A stretch of DNA of 64,000 bases from Jaenimonas drosophilae. Its lineage: Eukaryota; Euglenozoa; Kinetoplastea; Trypanosomatida; Trypanosomatidae. Both the position numbers and the translations under genes were made by a program. Positions 30,896 to 41,894 of the stretch are shown in pieces. Position 1 is the first letter of the stretch; each line of letters opens with the position of its first letter. The notes below the pieces were generated by a model. It was not told the DNA's origin. It searched no databases and worked only from the letters and a program-made list of their open reading frames with translations. The stretch is from positions 35,752 to 99,751 of the forward strand of contig JASAON010001614.1 in NCBI GenBank assembly GCA_030849065.1, in the 5' to 3' direction.

Positions 30896-33800
30896 ATGGA
30901 TTCAGCATCAACTGTACTCAACATGGTGAAGGACCTCTCCTACTCAGCAAGGTGGCAAAGGACGTGCCAAGCGGGGCGGGAGATGATGATGATGAAGGTG
31001 GATGACCCACGACGCCACAATCAAGTCAATGTCCTGCAATTTCTGGCAGCATCCTCCAATGAGTATGAGCGCACGCTTGCTGCCATGGCGCTTCACGGAT
31101 GCTTCACTGAAGCACCATCATCGTCAGAGGCTGCAAGCAGCACACAGTTGGGGGAAGACCCTACACTGGCTGTGCTCTATTCTGTGGTGCGAGCGCTTCT
31201 ATTGGATGAATCACCACGGCTTCATCAGCTTCTTGTGTGGCCCGTCCTGCGCTCATTTCATGACGATACTCTCATGGAACTGTTGGGGGATCTTCCTGTA
31301 CGCCGCTTTACCGCCATTGCCCACTTCATGAAGCATCATCATCTCCGGGATGAGGTTCTCAAGAAACTATTTCAGCGTGCTCGAAACGCACAGGAGCCGT
31401 CCCAACAGCGGTGGCATCTACTTGTGGTGCTGGGTACCACATCCGATGACCTGGATGCACTCATGCCCACACCCAAGGAGCAATGGATCCAACCAACCGA
31501 AGTGCTCGAGGGTCTAAGTGATGCCCACCCTTCTTGGATGCTCTCTCGCCTCCACCAGCAAGTGAAGGAGGCGTTGGCGTCCTCTGGCATCATCCACGAA
31601 GATCTCTCACGCAATATCATCATCACACTACGCCGCTTCTTGCATCCACGGCACCCCACCAACCATCGTTGTGGGATGGAGCTGATGACGGCCACCCTAC
31701 ATTATCTCAACGCCGATGCCAATGTGGTGTGCGCCGTGGTGCATTTGGCCCTGACGGCAGCAACCGTGGAAACCGCCCGGTATCTTGCAAAGATTGGAGA
31801 TGTGTTTAGTGGAGTGGAACTGACGTTGTCGAGCTCCATGTGGGTTCGTCTCCGACGCGAACATGATGCCGTCATGAAGATGGTGCAGCTGCATCTCGTC
31901 ACTCGGGTCAGTGAGCCCTACCGGTTCTCCATGCTTCCGCCGTCTGTTCGACGGGAGCTCTTTCAGCATCGTCGTGGCCTCTTTGAGACGTCCAGTGAGG
32001 AGCCCATCTTACTCAGCATCCTCAAGGCCCTCCCTGACGAATCCGCGCGTCATGCCGAGGCACATCGTGCATTTCACCACACTCATCTTCAGGATGATGT
32101 GCGTCGCCGCCTTCCCTACCTGAGCATTCTTCCCTACCCACAACTGCTTCCACTGGCGCAGGAATCACTGATGAGCCCCGACCCTTCGCTTCGTATCGCC
32201 GCCATTGACGTGGTCTTGGAGAGCCTTTGCTATCATCCTCAGCATCTCATGGATGTGCTGAAGTACTGTGAAGGGCGTTGCAAGGAACAAGATCCATGGC
32301 GTGGCACCGTCTTCACCGGCCTTGCCAAGCTCCCACAGAAACACTGGTTGGCACAAGATGCCACTCTGTGCGTGGAGCGCATGATCAGTGCTGCCATGAA
32401 GGCCGTTGATCTCAGCATCTCGAGTACCTCGGCCATGCAACACCTCTTGATGCGTATGTTGGATGCTGATCCGCACTTTGCCGTCAATACGATTCTCTCA
32501 CTCATTCGTCATCGCAACAACAACTTTTATGGAGGTCGTCTTCTACGCCAGGCCTCTCGTGCCGCCCAACAACACTTGATTATTGGCATCCAGCCACTGA
32601 TGCTTCAATGGCTCCGCAAGAAACAACACACGAAGCTCTTGCACGTCCTGAATGATATTGGTGATGTCGTACTCCGACCACGTCGAGTGGAACTGCAGCC
32701 ATTGATGCTCGCCTGCATCAACGCACCCCATGAAGCGCTCGCCACGCGAGGCTTGGCAATGTTGTATGCCTTTTTTCCTGAGACGGCGGCCGAGCTCATT
32801 CCGTCCTTGTTGATGAAGAAGCCACACTGGAAGTACAATCACCTTGTTCGGCGGGTGGTGGAGGGAGCGCTTCAAGGCGAGGTGCTGGATTCTTGTCTTC
32901 GGCCTCTTGCGCATCTCGGCAACGGATCTGTAGTGAAGAGGTTGGATGCCGCAACGGAGGAGTACGTGATGAGCTTCTCCCACATGCATCGATGGACGGC
33001 GACGGCACAATGCATGTACGCAGATATCCTTCTTCAGCTGCTGCACTCAAAGTCGGAGGATGTTTTTTATGAGCAAGAACTGGTCCTTCAACAGCTGGTA
33101 CGCGTTCCATCTGCACCAATTGCATCCATCATGGCAGAGATGGTCAAGGAAGATGCCACAGATGAGCTACTTCATCATTTTGGAATTCAGTGTTTAGGTG
33201 CTCGTTCCGATAAAGAATCTCTCCACATTCTGATGGAGGCCCTCAACGATAGCCGCTCACGCTTTGCGATCTTGGCCATGCAACGACGTCTGAAGAACGC
33301 CCGCGTGACGATGGCGTTGGAGCTCCTCTCACCCGTTCTCCACAGAGAAACACAGCTCATCACCGTCCAGAAGGAAATTTGCCGCTTCGTGGGTGACTTG
33401 GCCGACCAGCGTGGCTTGGACCTCCTCATCCACTTTGCGGCATCTCGTGAGCTGCATCGTGATGTGTTGGTGGCGTTGTTGCGCGGGTTGCGCCACTACC
33501 TCGACGAGGAACCCACGTGGGCCCTCCTTGAGACGTCCATCGGTACCGCCAACTCACACCTGGGCACATACAAGGCTGTGTGCAGCATTCCAGATGCGAA
33601 GCTCCGAAAAACGTGGCAGCGGCAGCGTTTTGCTCGTCTCATGGAGAAGCTTCTCCACAACAACCGCAGAGAGGTTCAACGTGCTGCCATCGACCGCATC
33701 ATGAGCAGTAGTGCCTCCATCATGGATCAACCCTATCTGCAGGATGCACTCTTATCCATGCTTCCGCTTCGCATATTTGCTCATGATGCAACGCTGGCAC

Positions 33801-34384
33801 TCGTCAAGATGCCAACGCTCCCCGTGGATATTCTTGTGCGCCACATTATGCAGCTCAGTTCTGATGTTCTTCTTCAAGCGGTGGTTGAAGCTGTGGAGCG
33901 TTCGCATAAAAACGCAGGCACACAACAGCGTGCAGCACTGGAAGCCATCATGATGGCTCTTGTGGATGCACTCCTGCATGCACGGCGTCAGCCTGACATG
34001 GCTGTTGGGCTCATTTTACACATTCGTGCTCCTGCCACCTACTGGATCAACTCACTGCTGCGGATGGAGGCATGGGGTGTGGTGCATCCTGGTGCCATGG
34101 TTTCAGCAGTGGGCAAGATCAGCAGCTACACCTTCTTGGAAGATCGGTCGCTGGATGAGCTCCAACAGGCTGAGCGTGATGTGCTGCGGCATCATTCGCG
34201 GCCCTTCATGCGCCGTTGTGGCTTGGCTCTGCTCGAGGGCATGGCGGAGGAGCATGATTGGAGCTGTGGCCGCAGAAAGGCGCTGGAGGAATACCAAGGC
34301 GATGATGATTTATGGGTCTGTGGCGATGCACGTTTGGTGGACCTCCCCAATGACAAGGACACAGATTCAGCACACCAGCCTTGA
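30896..34384 (+). CDS. Large HEAT-like helical-repeat protein
   Basis: A predicted 1162-residue protein. ATG 30896 ([10 protein letters not shown]) is the first in-frame ATG after the acceptor. Nearly the whole length is alpha-helical, with repeated paired helices of 35-45 residues rich in Leu, Arg and His. Examples are [20 protein letters not shown] and [20 protein letters not shown]; the D/P-x-x-x-R-x-x-A-I/A pattern is typical of HEAT repeats. There is little low complexity, unlike the neighbours, and no membrane span or catalytic motif. Such solenoids act as protein-binding scaffolds; the partner is not shown by the sequence. One bulky early segment (residues 20-35) contains a Met run. 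It ends in TGA 4 bases from another in-frame ATG (34386-34388 region), which I do not think is used. Confidence 0.85.
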   Translation: MDSASTVLNMVKDLSYSARWQRTCQAGREMMMMKVDDPRRHNQVNVLQFLAASSNEYERTLAAMALHGCFTEAPSSSEAASSTQLGEDPTLAVLYSVVRALLLDESPRLHQLLVWPVLRSFHDDTLMELLGDLPVRRFTAIAHFMKHHHLRDEVLKKLFQRARNAQEPSQQRWHLLVVLGTTSDDLDALMPTPKEQWIQPTEVLEGLSDAHPSWMLSRLHQQVKEALASSGIIHEDLSRNIIITLRRFLHPRHPTNHRCGMELMTATLHYLNADANVVCAVVHLALTAATVETARYLAKIGDVFSGVELTLSSSMWVRLRREHDAVMKMVQLHLVTRVSEPYRFSMLPPSVRRELFQHRRGLFETSSEEPILLSILKALPDESARHAEAHRAFHHTHLQDDVRRRLPYLSILPYPQLLPLAQESLMSPDPSLRIAAIDVVLESLCYHPQHLMDVLKYCEGRCKEQDPWRGTVFTGLAKLPQKHWLAQDATLCVERMISAAMKAVDLSISSTSAMQHLLMRMLDADPHFAVNTILSLIRHRNNNFYGGRLLRQASRAAQQHLIIGIQPLMLQWLRKKQHTKLLHVLNDIGDVVLRPRRVELQPLMLACINAPHEALATRGLAMLYAFFPETAAELIPSLLMKKPHWKYNHLVRRVVEGALQGEVLDSCLRPLAHLGNGSVVKRLDAATEEYVMSFSHMHRWTATAQCMYADILLQLLHSKSEDVFYEQELVLQQLVRVPSAPIASIMAEMVKEDATDELLHHFGIQCLGARSDKESLHILMEALNDSRSRFAILAMQRRLKNARVTMALELLSPVLHRETQLITVQKEICRFVGDLADQRGLDLLIHFAASRELHRDVLVALLRGLRHYLDEEPTWALLETSIGTANSHLGTYKAVCSIPDAKLRKTWQRQRFARLMEKLLHNNRREVQRAAIDRIMSSSASIMDQPYLQDALLSMLPLRIFAHDATLALVKMPTLPVDILVRHIMQLSSDVLLQAVVEAVERSHKNAGTQQRAALEAIMMALVDALLHARRQPDMAVGLILHIRAPATYWINSLLRMEAWGVVHPGAMVSAVGKISSYTFLEDRSLDELQQAERDVLRHHSRPFMRRCGLALLEGMAEEHDWSCGRRKALEEYQGDDDLWVCGDARLVDLPNDKDTDSAHQP

Positions 34385-34965
34385 TTGATATCTTCATCCC
34401 CATGAAGGTTGAGCTTTTATTCTTTTTGTTGTTCTTCACCACATATGATTTTTTTTCGTCGGTTTTTTCTTCATTTTCAACTATGCAGTTCAGTACTTCT
34501 GAAGATGTCTTCTTTGTCACATCACATTCAACGTTGGCGTCTTTGAGACCACACGTCAACAACAATGCTTATGTTATTATTTCATCCAGTGTTATCTACT
34601 TTCTCTTTGATTATCACTATTCTCGAGCTAGTTTTTTTTTGTGTGTGGGCATCGCCCCTCTCATCCGGTTGCGTACGTTCTTCATTTCATATGTTTTGTG
34701 TGTCTCCATGATCAAGTGCTGTGCATCTTCGTCTATTCAAGTATTGATGTGGTCTCATGTCAAATTAATTTATCAAGCCACAAGTATCTTCACGATCTCT
34801 TCTTCTTGTTCTGAGCCAGATTCAGTATATCTGCAGATTCCATCTACATCCATCATGAGCTCCTTGCTATTTTCTTCGCTCTTCTCCACTTATTTTCATT
34901 TAGACTTCGTCTCGCTCTCAACGGTACCCCCCCCCTACACACACACCACCATCTTAACCCTACCC
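34385..34965. other. AT-rich intergenic spacer, open in one frame
   Basis: This spacer is T-rich and has no stop in the frame of the following gene, with several ATGs. The encoded sequence is unstructured and hydrophobic and precedes a domain that starts at the normal place, so I read it as 5' UTR and spacer. A run of 9 C lies at 34927-34935. Confidence 0.55.
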
Positions 34966-35829
34966 ATGCTCTCCATTACCTCAACCGTCACCTTGTCCAA
35001 CGGGGTCAAGATGCCACTCTTTGGTCTTGGCACGTGGAAGAGCCCCTATGGTGAAGAAACCGAGAATGCCGTCAAGTGGGCGTTGGAGGCTGGATACCGG
35101 CACATTGACACCGCCTCACTCTACAAGAATGAGGAGAGTATTGGTGCCGCCATTCGTGCCTCTGACGTGCCACGCGACCAAATCTTCGTCGTGACGAAGC
35201 TCTGGAACAGTGATCAAGGCTACGAAAGCACCCTGGAGGCCTTTGAAACAAGCCGCAAGAAGCTTGGCCTGGACTATGTGGACCTCTACCTCATCCACTG
35301 GCCTCGAGGAGATGCTGCCATCGCAAAGGATGGCAAGAAGTACCTTGACACCTGGCGTGCCTTTGAGAAGCTCTACGCTGATAAGAAGGTGCGTGCCATT
35401 GGCGTTTCCAACTTCCAAGAGCACCACATCAATGATATCCTTGCCATGTGTACGGTACCCCCAATGGTGAATCAGGTTGAGCTCCATCCACTCTTTAACC
35501 AGGCACCACTCCGTGCCTACTGCAAGAGCAAGAACATCGCCGTCACGGCTTGGGCTCCCTTGGGACGAGGAAAGCCTCTCACCCACCTTCCCATTCAGGA
35601 GATTGCGGCCAAGTACAACCGAAGCCCCGCCCAGGTGGTTCTTCGCTGGGAGCTGCAGCAAGAGATCATCACCATCCCCAAGTCAGTCCGTCAGGAGCGT
35701 ATTAATGAAAATGCCAATCTCTTCTCTTTTGTCTTGACATCGGAGGAGATGGAGCGCATTAACGCCATGGAAACCGGTGAGCGACTTGGGCCTGATCCAG
35801 CAACCTTTGACACCCTTCCAGGACAGTGA
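34966..35829 (+). CDS. Aldo-keto reductase, prostaglandin F2-alpha synthase type (copy 1)
   Basis: A predicted 287-residue AKR5-like enzyme, about the length of the trypanosome enzyme (276). It reduces carbonyls with NADPH in the cytosol; the trypanosome relative converts prostaglandin H2 to F2-alpha. The tetrad is intact: Asp48 and Tyr53 (DTASLYKNE), Lys78 (VVTKLW) and His111 (YLIHWP). Also present are the GVSNF motif and [10 protein letters not shown], the NADP-phosphate-binding loop. I chose ATG 34966 because homologues begin at this point, although the frame is open upstream. The next gene is a tandem paralogue. The physiological substrate is not shown by sequence. Confidence 0.93.
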   Translation: MLSITSTVTLSNGVKMPLFGLGTWKSPYGEETENAVKWALEAGYRHIDTASLYKNEESIGAAIRASDVPRDQIFVVTKLWNSDQGYESTLEAFETSRKKLGLDYVDLYLIHWPRGDAAIAKDGKKYLDTWRAFEKLYADKKVRAIGVSNFQEHHINDILAMCTVPPMVNQVELHPLFNQAPLRAYCKSKNIAVTAWAPLGRGKPLTHLPIQEIAAKYNRSPAQVVLRWELQQEIITIPKSVRQERINENANLFSFVLTSEEMERINAMETGERLGPDPATFDTLPGQ

Positions 35830-36449
35830 TTGGCTTCAAGGATGTGCTGGTACACTTTTCACCCCGTCTATATTTCCGTTTTTTTTTCTTTCTTTGTATC
35901 TTTCTTTATCCATCCAAGTGGAGGTGTTCCGTCGTGTCATTCTGTCTCTGCGGAAGCAGTCATTGGTATGCGCGTTTCGGCGTGTCTTGCGTTGTGATGG
36001 AAACGATGGCTCCTATTCGATCCTAACGTTGAGCTCTGCATTATAAAACCATTCCACCACACTTCTTCCTTCATTTATTGTTCCTTTTTTTTTTTTTTGA
36101 CCCTGAGACTACCAAACTCACTGTTTTTTTTTCTCGCATCGGATCATCACCGGACGTTTTCTAAGACGAGTGAAATACAGATGCTTGGTGCGCACCACTG
36201 TGGAATACGCCAGCGCCTGGCATTAACTTGCGTTTATCATTCGTTATCTTCCGTGAGTCTGACGTGGTCTCTTTTCTTGAGTGCTTGTGAGAGTGTTCTG
36301 TAACCCTCGTCGTGAGTGGTGCTGAAGAACATGGTATCAAGTACAACAATAGCAACAAACACAAACATCTTGTGTCTCCTCCCGTTTCATTTTTTCTGCA
36401 GATACTCAAGTTTGCAACACAGCTATACCCAGTGACTCTCACATACACC
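35830..36449. other. Intergenic spacer between the AKR copies
   Basis: It contains T tracts near 35879 and 36085-36099 and the acceptor of copy 2. It is not visibly similar to the spacer before copy 1. Confidence 0.55.
36373..36401 (+). promoter_or_regulatory. Predicted trans-splice acceptor
   Basis: A T/C tract (36373-36397) ends in CTGCAG, with AG at 36400-36401, 48 nt before ATG 36450. Confidence 0.65.
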
Positions 36450-37319
36450 ATGACCTCTCTTTCATCTACCATCACCCTCCACAATGGGGTGGAAATGCCC
36501 ATTCTGGGTCTCGGAACGTATGATACCGCCGCAGAAATAACGGAAAACTCCGTCAAGTGGGCCCTTGAAGCAGGCTATCGCATGATTGATACGGCAGCCA
36601 TCTACCGCAATGAGGGTAGCGTTGCTGCTGGCATCCGTGCCTCGGGGGTTCCCCGTGAGGAGGTCTTCATCACAACCAAGCTCTTCAACACCGATCAAGG
36701 TTATGATAAGACGCTCTACGCCTGCGAGCGTAGCCTGAGGAACCTTAGCACCGATTATATTGATCTCTATCTCATTCACTGGCCTGGAAGTGATCCAGTG
36801 ATTGCAAAGGATGGCAAGAAGTACCTTGACACGTGGAGAGCTATGGAGAAGCTCTACGCCGACAAGAAGGTGCGTGCCATTGGCTTCTCCAACTTCCACG
36901 AGAAGCACATCGAGGATATTCTTGCCATGTGTACGGTGGCTCCGATGGTGGATCAGGTGGAGATCAACCCTCAATTCACACAAGTTCCTCTTCGAGCCTA
37001 CTGCAAGAGCAAGAACATCGCCGTCACAGCGTGGTCTCCCTTGGGTCAAGGAAAGCTTCTGCAACATCCAACACTTCAGACGATTGCGGCCAAGTACAGC
37101 CGATCTCCCGCCCAGGTGATTCTTCGCTGGGATGTTCAGAACGGCGTCATTGCCATCCCCAAATCCACCAAGGAAGAACGCATTTATGAAAATGGAAACG
37201 TTTTTGGCTTCGAGCTGACCAACGATGAGATGGAGCAGATCAACGCGATGCATACCGGTGAGCGCATCGGCCCCGATCCAGAGACGACGACGTACGTCTA
37301 TACCACAACCCCTGAATAA
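36450..37319 (+). CDS. Aldo-keto reductase, prostaglandin F2-alpha synthase type (copy 2)
   Basis: A predicted 289-residue paralogue of the gene just upstream. The tetrad is intact: Asp47, Tyr52 (DTAAIYRNE), Lys77 (TTKLFN) and His110 (YLIHWP). The ATG is supported by the acceptor 48 nt before it. Long stretches are shared with copy 1 ([36 protein letters not shown]), while the loops near the active site and C-terminus differ: copy 2 ends [14 protein letters not shown], copy 1 [11 protein letters not shown]. These loops set substrate specificity in the family, so the copies have probably diverged in substrate. The Asn of the GVSNF motif is kept, with Gly-Phe replacing Gly-Val (GFSNF). Confidence 0.93.
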   Translation: MTSLSSTITLHNGVEMPILGLGTYDTAAEITENSVKWALEAGYRMIDTAAIYRNEGSVAAGIRASGVPREEVFITTKLFNTDQGYDKTLYACERSLRNLSTDYIDLYLIHWPGSDPVIAKDGKKYLDTWRAMEKLYADKKVRAIGFSNFHEKHIEDILAMCTVAPMVDQVEINPQFTQVPLRAYCKSKNIAVTAWSPLGQGKLLQHPTLQTIAAKYSRSPAQVILRWDVQNGVIAIPKSTKEERIYENGNVFGFELTNDEMEQINAMHTGERIGPDPETTTYVYTTTPE

Positions 37320-37974
37320 CCATATACCCTCACCGACTCCCAACCCCCAACTTCTCTTTCTTCTGGTGCTGTCCCGATCAATGGGACGCACAGCAATCTG
37401 TCACCGATGATCCAATTCGTCAGACTACCAACTTCTCCTTCAGCGGTGAAGTTGTTGGTCCTTGCGTGGACTCTCTCTTCTTGTTTGAACTTTCATTGCA
37501 ATTTACGCAGTCACCGAGTCTTCTTCTGACTTCACTACCATTTCTACGTGCGATTTTCTTGTTGATGATGATTTCCTTCCATTTGCTACTCATCTTCAGT
37601 CTATGCCAGACCTCTCCATAGAGGTTATCTGCGCTGGGATGGAGACTTCTCTTTTCCGAATACCTCTGGAATTAGGGGGAAAAACGAGCTCATTCCTCCC
37701 TCTACCCCCCCCTCTCTACAACAACAACAACGAAAACTTCACTTTTGTTGGCTCCCACTCACTTTCTGTGGTGCTCTCTCCCTTCTACTTCTACCTCATC
37801 AACTTTGAATTCTCTCTTGTGGTGTATATCGCATTGCTTGTGTAGCTACTTCACTAGTTGCCCCAATACTTCAGCCTACGTCGTCAACTCCTCCATGACA
37901 ATCTAATTGAGGATTTCACCGTCCATCCTCCAGAATAATTTATACCCCCTCATTTCACGGTTCACCACATCATC
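37320..37974. other. Intergenic spacer
   Basis: Pyrimidine-rich with CT patches and a C run near 37705-37711. AG in CCAG at about 37930-37934 is a possible acceptor for the next gene. No gene is seen. Confidence 0.55.
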
Positions 37975-39966
37975 ATGTCAGCCGCCGCCTCGCACGTCCA
38001 CATTGAAGCATCCTTTAGTGATGCAGATCGTGCCCCTCCATCACGGCATCAGAGCTCCATCATCCTCAATCGAAGTATCGATCACAGCGCTCCACCGATT
38101 CGTGAAGCATCTGTAAAGCAGCGTCTGGGGCTCAGCGAACACCCATCCACGCACCGCTCCAAGCGTACTTCCACAGGATTTAGTGCGCTGGTGATTGACG
38201 CGTCCACCGCCACCACCACGAGCCCAGATTCACCGCGAACCCCCAAATCTGCTGCCCCTGTGATGGTTGAGACCTTTCACACCTGCGTGGAGTTGATGGA
38301 GGGCCTGCGAGACCGTCTTCCACGACTTGTCCAACCAGGACGTGCGCCATTGACCAACTTTTTGTGGATTGACCTCCACGGGGTGCCGTGTGATACCTCA
38401 AGCGAGGAGACCACCGCCGTTCGAGCCTTGTGGGAGGCTTTGGGCTTGCAAGGAACAGATGTTGAGCGGCTGGAGAAGCTTCGTCTCGCTGTGGGCCACA
38501 ATCATGGAGGTCAGTCTGCCGCACATCTTCGCTCATCCGACGAACGCTCCACGTCCAGCGACAGCAGTAGCAGTAGCAGTAGTGGCGGAAGTGAATCCAC
38601 CATGGAAGAGCTCCAAGACATCTACGATGAGGACCTGGATGGGGAACCAGACTCCGTTCACCTTCGTCATGTGAATGGCACCGCAGACTGTGAGGCAGAG
38701 GCAAGCAGCCTTCCTCACCACGGAAGCCCGCACTACATGATGATGGAGCTCGCAACCTTGATGGAGGAAACCACCTCAGCCTCTCCTGCCGCGGCTGGTG
38801 GCCAACGGTGGCTCCGACGTGTGCAAACCTTCACCCATCCTACTCCTCCCCCAGCCTCCATGACCTTCTCTCCATCGCAGCAGGATCTGGACGCAGAGGC
38901 AGCAACACCTCTCTGTATCGGCTCCCCACGCCGTGGCAATCCGGGCTCCCCACGATGGATCTCACAAGGTGGCCAGCCAGACACAATGCGTGCTCTTCAA
39001 CGTCTGGGTGAGAGTACAGGAACCGGCCACGTGGGCCGCATCGTCAATACCGTTGTGGCAGCCTTCGCTGGTGGTTGCCTGACCTGGTGCCGCCATAGTG
39101 AGGTGGAAGTGGATGAGGCGCCATGCTCCATCTCTGCGGCGGTGGAGAGTGCTCGACGAAGCTTCTCTCAGGTTAAGGACTGGGGCCGACTGCAGAAGTC
39201 TGTGTTAAGCCACGCCAAACGTGTGGCGGCGGGAAGCGGCCGGAGGACGATGATGGATTCCTCCCTCTTCCTGCAGCTTCTGCTTTCTACGGTGTGCTAC
39301 GCCTACCTTCCAGACACCACCACCGTCCTCACCGAGGTGGATGCGATTGATTCTATGCTGCCCATGATCGATCCCGATAAGGAGAGCGATCAGGCCGATG
39401 CTCTGCGCCGCGTTCAGCTTCTTCGTCGACGTCTCGCCGTTCACCGGCGGCTCCTTTTTCAGAAGCTACGTCTTCTGGATCAGCTCGTCGCCCCCTCCAT
39501 GCGTACGTTAGGCAGTTTTATCCAACCACGTGCAACGCGAGCAGCCACGTTGAGCTTCTCCGCCTCCGTCGTGCGCACACGCGGACCACTCTCCCAGAGA
39601 GAAAAAGGTCTGGGCTTCAAAATCATCAAGGATGATATTCGGCGCATCTTGATCAAGTTGGACACGGCACGCTCGGTGTTAAGCAACACCACCCTGCTCT
39701 ACACCTCCAAGGTGTCAAACATGAACTCCACCTGCTCCACCACCGTGGACTTCTACATGCTTCTTCTGCAGTACGTCACTCTTCTGGTCATCCCCCTCAC
39801 CATCATTGCCTCCCAGTGGGGTATGCAGTGTGTTGTGCCGGGCAAGTACGTGGATGGATTGTACCCCTTTTGGATCATTTGTGGCTTCATGGTTGTGGTG
39901 AGTATCGCGGCCTTGGCCTATCCCATATGGGCCTACTCACACGGCAGACTAGATCTACTCTCGTGA
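37975..39966 (+). CDS. CorA-like divalent cation transporter with GMQ motif
   Basis: A predicted 663-residue protein starting at ATG 37975. The C-terminal 90 residues carry the two adjacent membrane helices of the CorA/Mrs2/Alr1 superfamily: LLLQYVTLLVIPLTIIASQW then GMQ (616-618), a short loop, and PFWIICGFMVVVSIAALAYP. The preceding long helix has the family pattern YTSKVSNMNSTCSTTVDFYM. CorA proteins have GMN at the pore mouth; here Asn is replaced by Gln, a change that may alter ion choice. The N-terminal part has a CorA-like segment (TNFLWIDLHGV) but is broken by about 200 residues of Ser/Asp-rich and other low-complexity inserts. No mitochondrial presequence is clear. Mg2+, Zn2+ or other ions are all possible. 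Confidence 0.85.
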   Translation: MSAAASHVHIEASFSDADRAPPSRHQSSIILNRSIDHSAPPIREASVKQRLGLSEHPSTHRSKRTSTGFSALVIDASTATTTSPDSPRTPKSAAPVMVETFHTCVELMEGLRDRLPRLVQPGRAPLTNFLWIDLHGVPCDTSSEETTAVRALWEALGLQGTDVERLEKLRLAVGHNHGGQSAAHLRSSDERSTSSDSSSSSSSGGSESTMEELQDIYDEDLDGEPDSVHLRHVNGTADCEAEASSLPHHGSPHYMMMELATLMEETTSASPAAAGGQRWLRRVQTFTHPTPPPASMTFSPSQQDLDAEAATPLCIGSPRRGNPGSPRWISQGGQPDTMRALQRLGESTGTGHVGRIVNTVVAAFAGGCLTWCRHSEVEVDEAPCSISAAVESARRSFSQVKDWGRLQKSVLSHAKRVAAGSGRRTMMDSSLFLQLLLSTVCYAYLPDTTTVLTEVDAIDSMLPMIDPDKESDQADALRRVQLLRRRLAVHRRLLFQKLRLLDQLVAPSMRTLGSFIQPRATRAATLSFSASVVRTRGPLSQREKGLGFKIIKDDIRRILIKLDTARSVLSNTTLLYTSKVSNMNSTCSTTVDFYMLLLQYVTLLVIPLTIIASQWGMQCVVPGKYVDGLYPFWIICGFMVVVSIAALAYPIWAYSHGRLDLLS

Positions 39967-40196
39967 GGCAGTGTGGCTTAGTGTTATTGGTCATTCCGCA
40001 TAGGATGATCATGTGGGTTATACAGCGACAGCGACGGATAAGAACAAAAAGGTGAAGCTACTTGTGCATCTGCACATGAACCATGGCATACTGCTCTTGA
40101 CTTCTTTTGTTTGATTGCATCTTGATTGGAGGCCACACACACACACACACACAGGCTCTATCGATATACTTTCAATTGTGTTTATTGCTAATACAC

Positions 40197-41390
40197 ATGT
40201 TCTCCCAAGCCAAGAGCGAAGTGATGGATGGCAGCTCGACACCCACTACAGGCGAGAAGGTACTCGGGGAACTCTACGTGGAAAAGGATGGCTGCCCGTT
40301 GTATGCGGTGTTGTGCCTCACCACCATCAAGAAGGACCCCGTCAATACGTTCGTCATTATACAAGTGCGCCGCATTGGCCCCAAAGAGACGTACTTCTGC
40401 CTGAGCCAGACGGGTAACTGTGTGGGCAAAGATCCAGAGGTGATGGTGGAATGGACCGAGCGAGGCAAACCCAAATCGGTGAGGTTGGAATCGCTCGGGC
40501 CTGCCTTCGAAGGAGCGCTCATCGACGGCGGTCATTGCGATTTGTCAAATGCCAAGACGGTGTTCAGCGGCCTCTTTCACCAGTGGACGAACAACTACTG
40601 GGATGTTGTACGCCTCCACCCTGAGGCCTTCTGGCACTTCAAGGGCTTTCACCGATTGGTCGATACCTACCCGCCCGTTGCCTCACTCAACCATCCAAGC
40701 TCCGAGGCTTTCCTGACGCAGCTTCGTCAGGGGCAGCCGGCCACTCGGCTCGGCGCATCCTTGGATTGCCCACTTGGCAGCCTCACACCACGCCAGATTC
40801 GACTGGGCATGGAGGCTCTCGAGACGTTGAGCTTCCTGACTGATCGTCAGGAGCTCAGTGCTCACTACTACAGCATCATCCCTCATGTCTTTCCCTGTAA
40901 CCCCCCCGTGCTGAAGACAGAGCAGATGATTCAGCAGCAGATTGAACTGCTCGTCCGGCTGAACGGGAACCAGCCACTGTGGCCGCCCCTCCCTAAGCGA
41001 CATCGAGATATGGCGGGCCGCCACCCGAACGCAGTGCTGGTGGTGGACAGAGATAATGCGGTGTGGGCTGCGGAGAAACTCCTAAGGAACGGCAAGGCGG
41101 ATGCAAACGTGGTCGTCTCGCTTCAGCTCCTTCAGTTGAACTCAGGCCTGTTCATCTGCTCCCAGCAGATTGACACTGCGTCTGCCAAAGGCATCATACC
41201 ATCGAGGAAGATAATCACCTTCTCCATGGATGATGAATCGATGGAGACCAATATCTCCACCGTTGAAGATCACCACTTATCTCTTGGTGCCGCGAAAGAA
41301 TCATTTTGCAAGTTGTTTCGTTACTACTACACAAATCTGAATTGGTACGACGTCAAGGGCCCACGTCAATTTCGAGGCAGTGAACAGTGA
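40197..41390 (+). CDS. PARP-like protein: WGR, PARP regulatory and second WGR-like domain, no catalytic domain
   Basis: A predicted 397-residue protein; ATG 40197 is the first ATG in the frame after the CA repeat. Residues of about 40-160 resemble a WGR domain: FVIIQVRR, CLSQTGNCVGK, NAKTVFSGLFHQWTNNYW and AFWHFKGFH. Residues of about 188-258 match the PARP regulatory domain, with CPLGSLTPRQIRLGMEAL (compare PLGKLS-x-RQI in PARPs), YYSIIPHVF and PPVLKTEQMIQQQIELL. A PARP should follow with the ADP-ribosyltransferase fold and its H-Y-E triad. Instead residues 275-397 end the protein and look like a second WGR-like unit (AAKESFCKLFRYYYTNLNWYDV). It may bind DNA ends or regulate a real PARP; it should not itself make poly-ADP-ribose. 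The WGR2 call is less certain. Confidence 0.8.
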   Translation: MFSQAKSEVMDGSSTPTTGEKVLGELYVEKDGCPLYAVLCLTTIKKDPVNTFVIIQVRRIGPKETYFCLSQTGNCVGKDPEVMVEWTERGKPKSVRLESLGPAFEGALIDGGHCDLSNAKTVFSGLFHQWTNNYWDVVRLHPEAFWHFKGFHRLVDTYPPVASLNHPSSEAFLTQLRQGQPATRLGASLDCPLGSLTPRQIRLGMEALETLSFLTDRQELSAHYYSIIPHVFPCNPPVLKTEQMIQQQIELLVRLNGNQPLWPPLPKRHRDMAGRHPNAVLVVDRDNAVWAAEKLLRNGKADANVVVSLQLLQLNSGLFICSQQIDTASAKGIIPSRKIITFSMDDESMETNISTVEDHHLSLGAAKESFCKLFRYYYTNLNWYDVKGPRQFRGSEQ

Positions 41391-41796
41391 GTACACGTGG
41401 AACGACGTGTGTTCTTACTCCCACACACACATTCTGGTGGGCGAGCAAACCGCATTCCAGTTTGGTGTGCATTCTATTTCTCTTTTGTGGCGGTTGCTAC
41501 CCCATTTTCCTTTTTTTACGTCATTTCGTGTTTCGTGCCAACTTCTATCAGGAGAGCATGAATCCATCACTAACCTCGTCCTCGTGTGTGTGAGGGCTGA
41601 AGGCTCTCTCAACGCCAGTATGGGTCATGTGCACAGCTATGAGGGCTTCCTCATTGGCATCTCCACAATGTTCCTATACTGCTATCTCAACACTATCTTT
41701 AATGTCGATCTATGAACGCGTTCTTTTTGTGGAAGCTATAGGTGCATCACTCCTTTGTTAAACCTCCCAATTTCACAGTCTTATGTTCGTTTGATG

Positions 41797-41827
<31 letters not shown>
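41797..41827 (+). repeat. (GTT)n trinucleotide repeat
   Basis: About ten GTT units in the spacer. It gives a poly-Thr reading on the minus strand, which marks the end of the coding-like part of the relic. Confidence 0.85.
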
Positions 41828-41894
41828 CTCGTGTATCTCCTTCTTGTTTTCATTGTTGTTGTATATCTAGCCATCTCTCCCTCCCGTTGACTCA

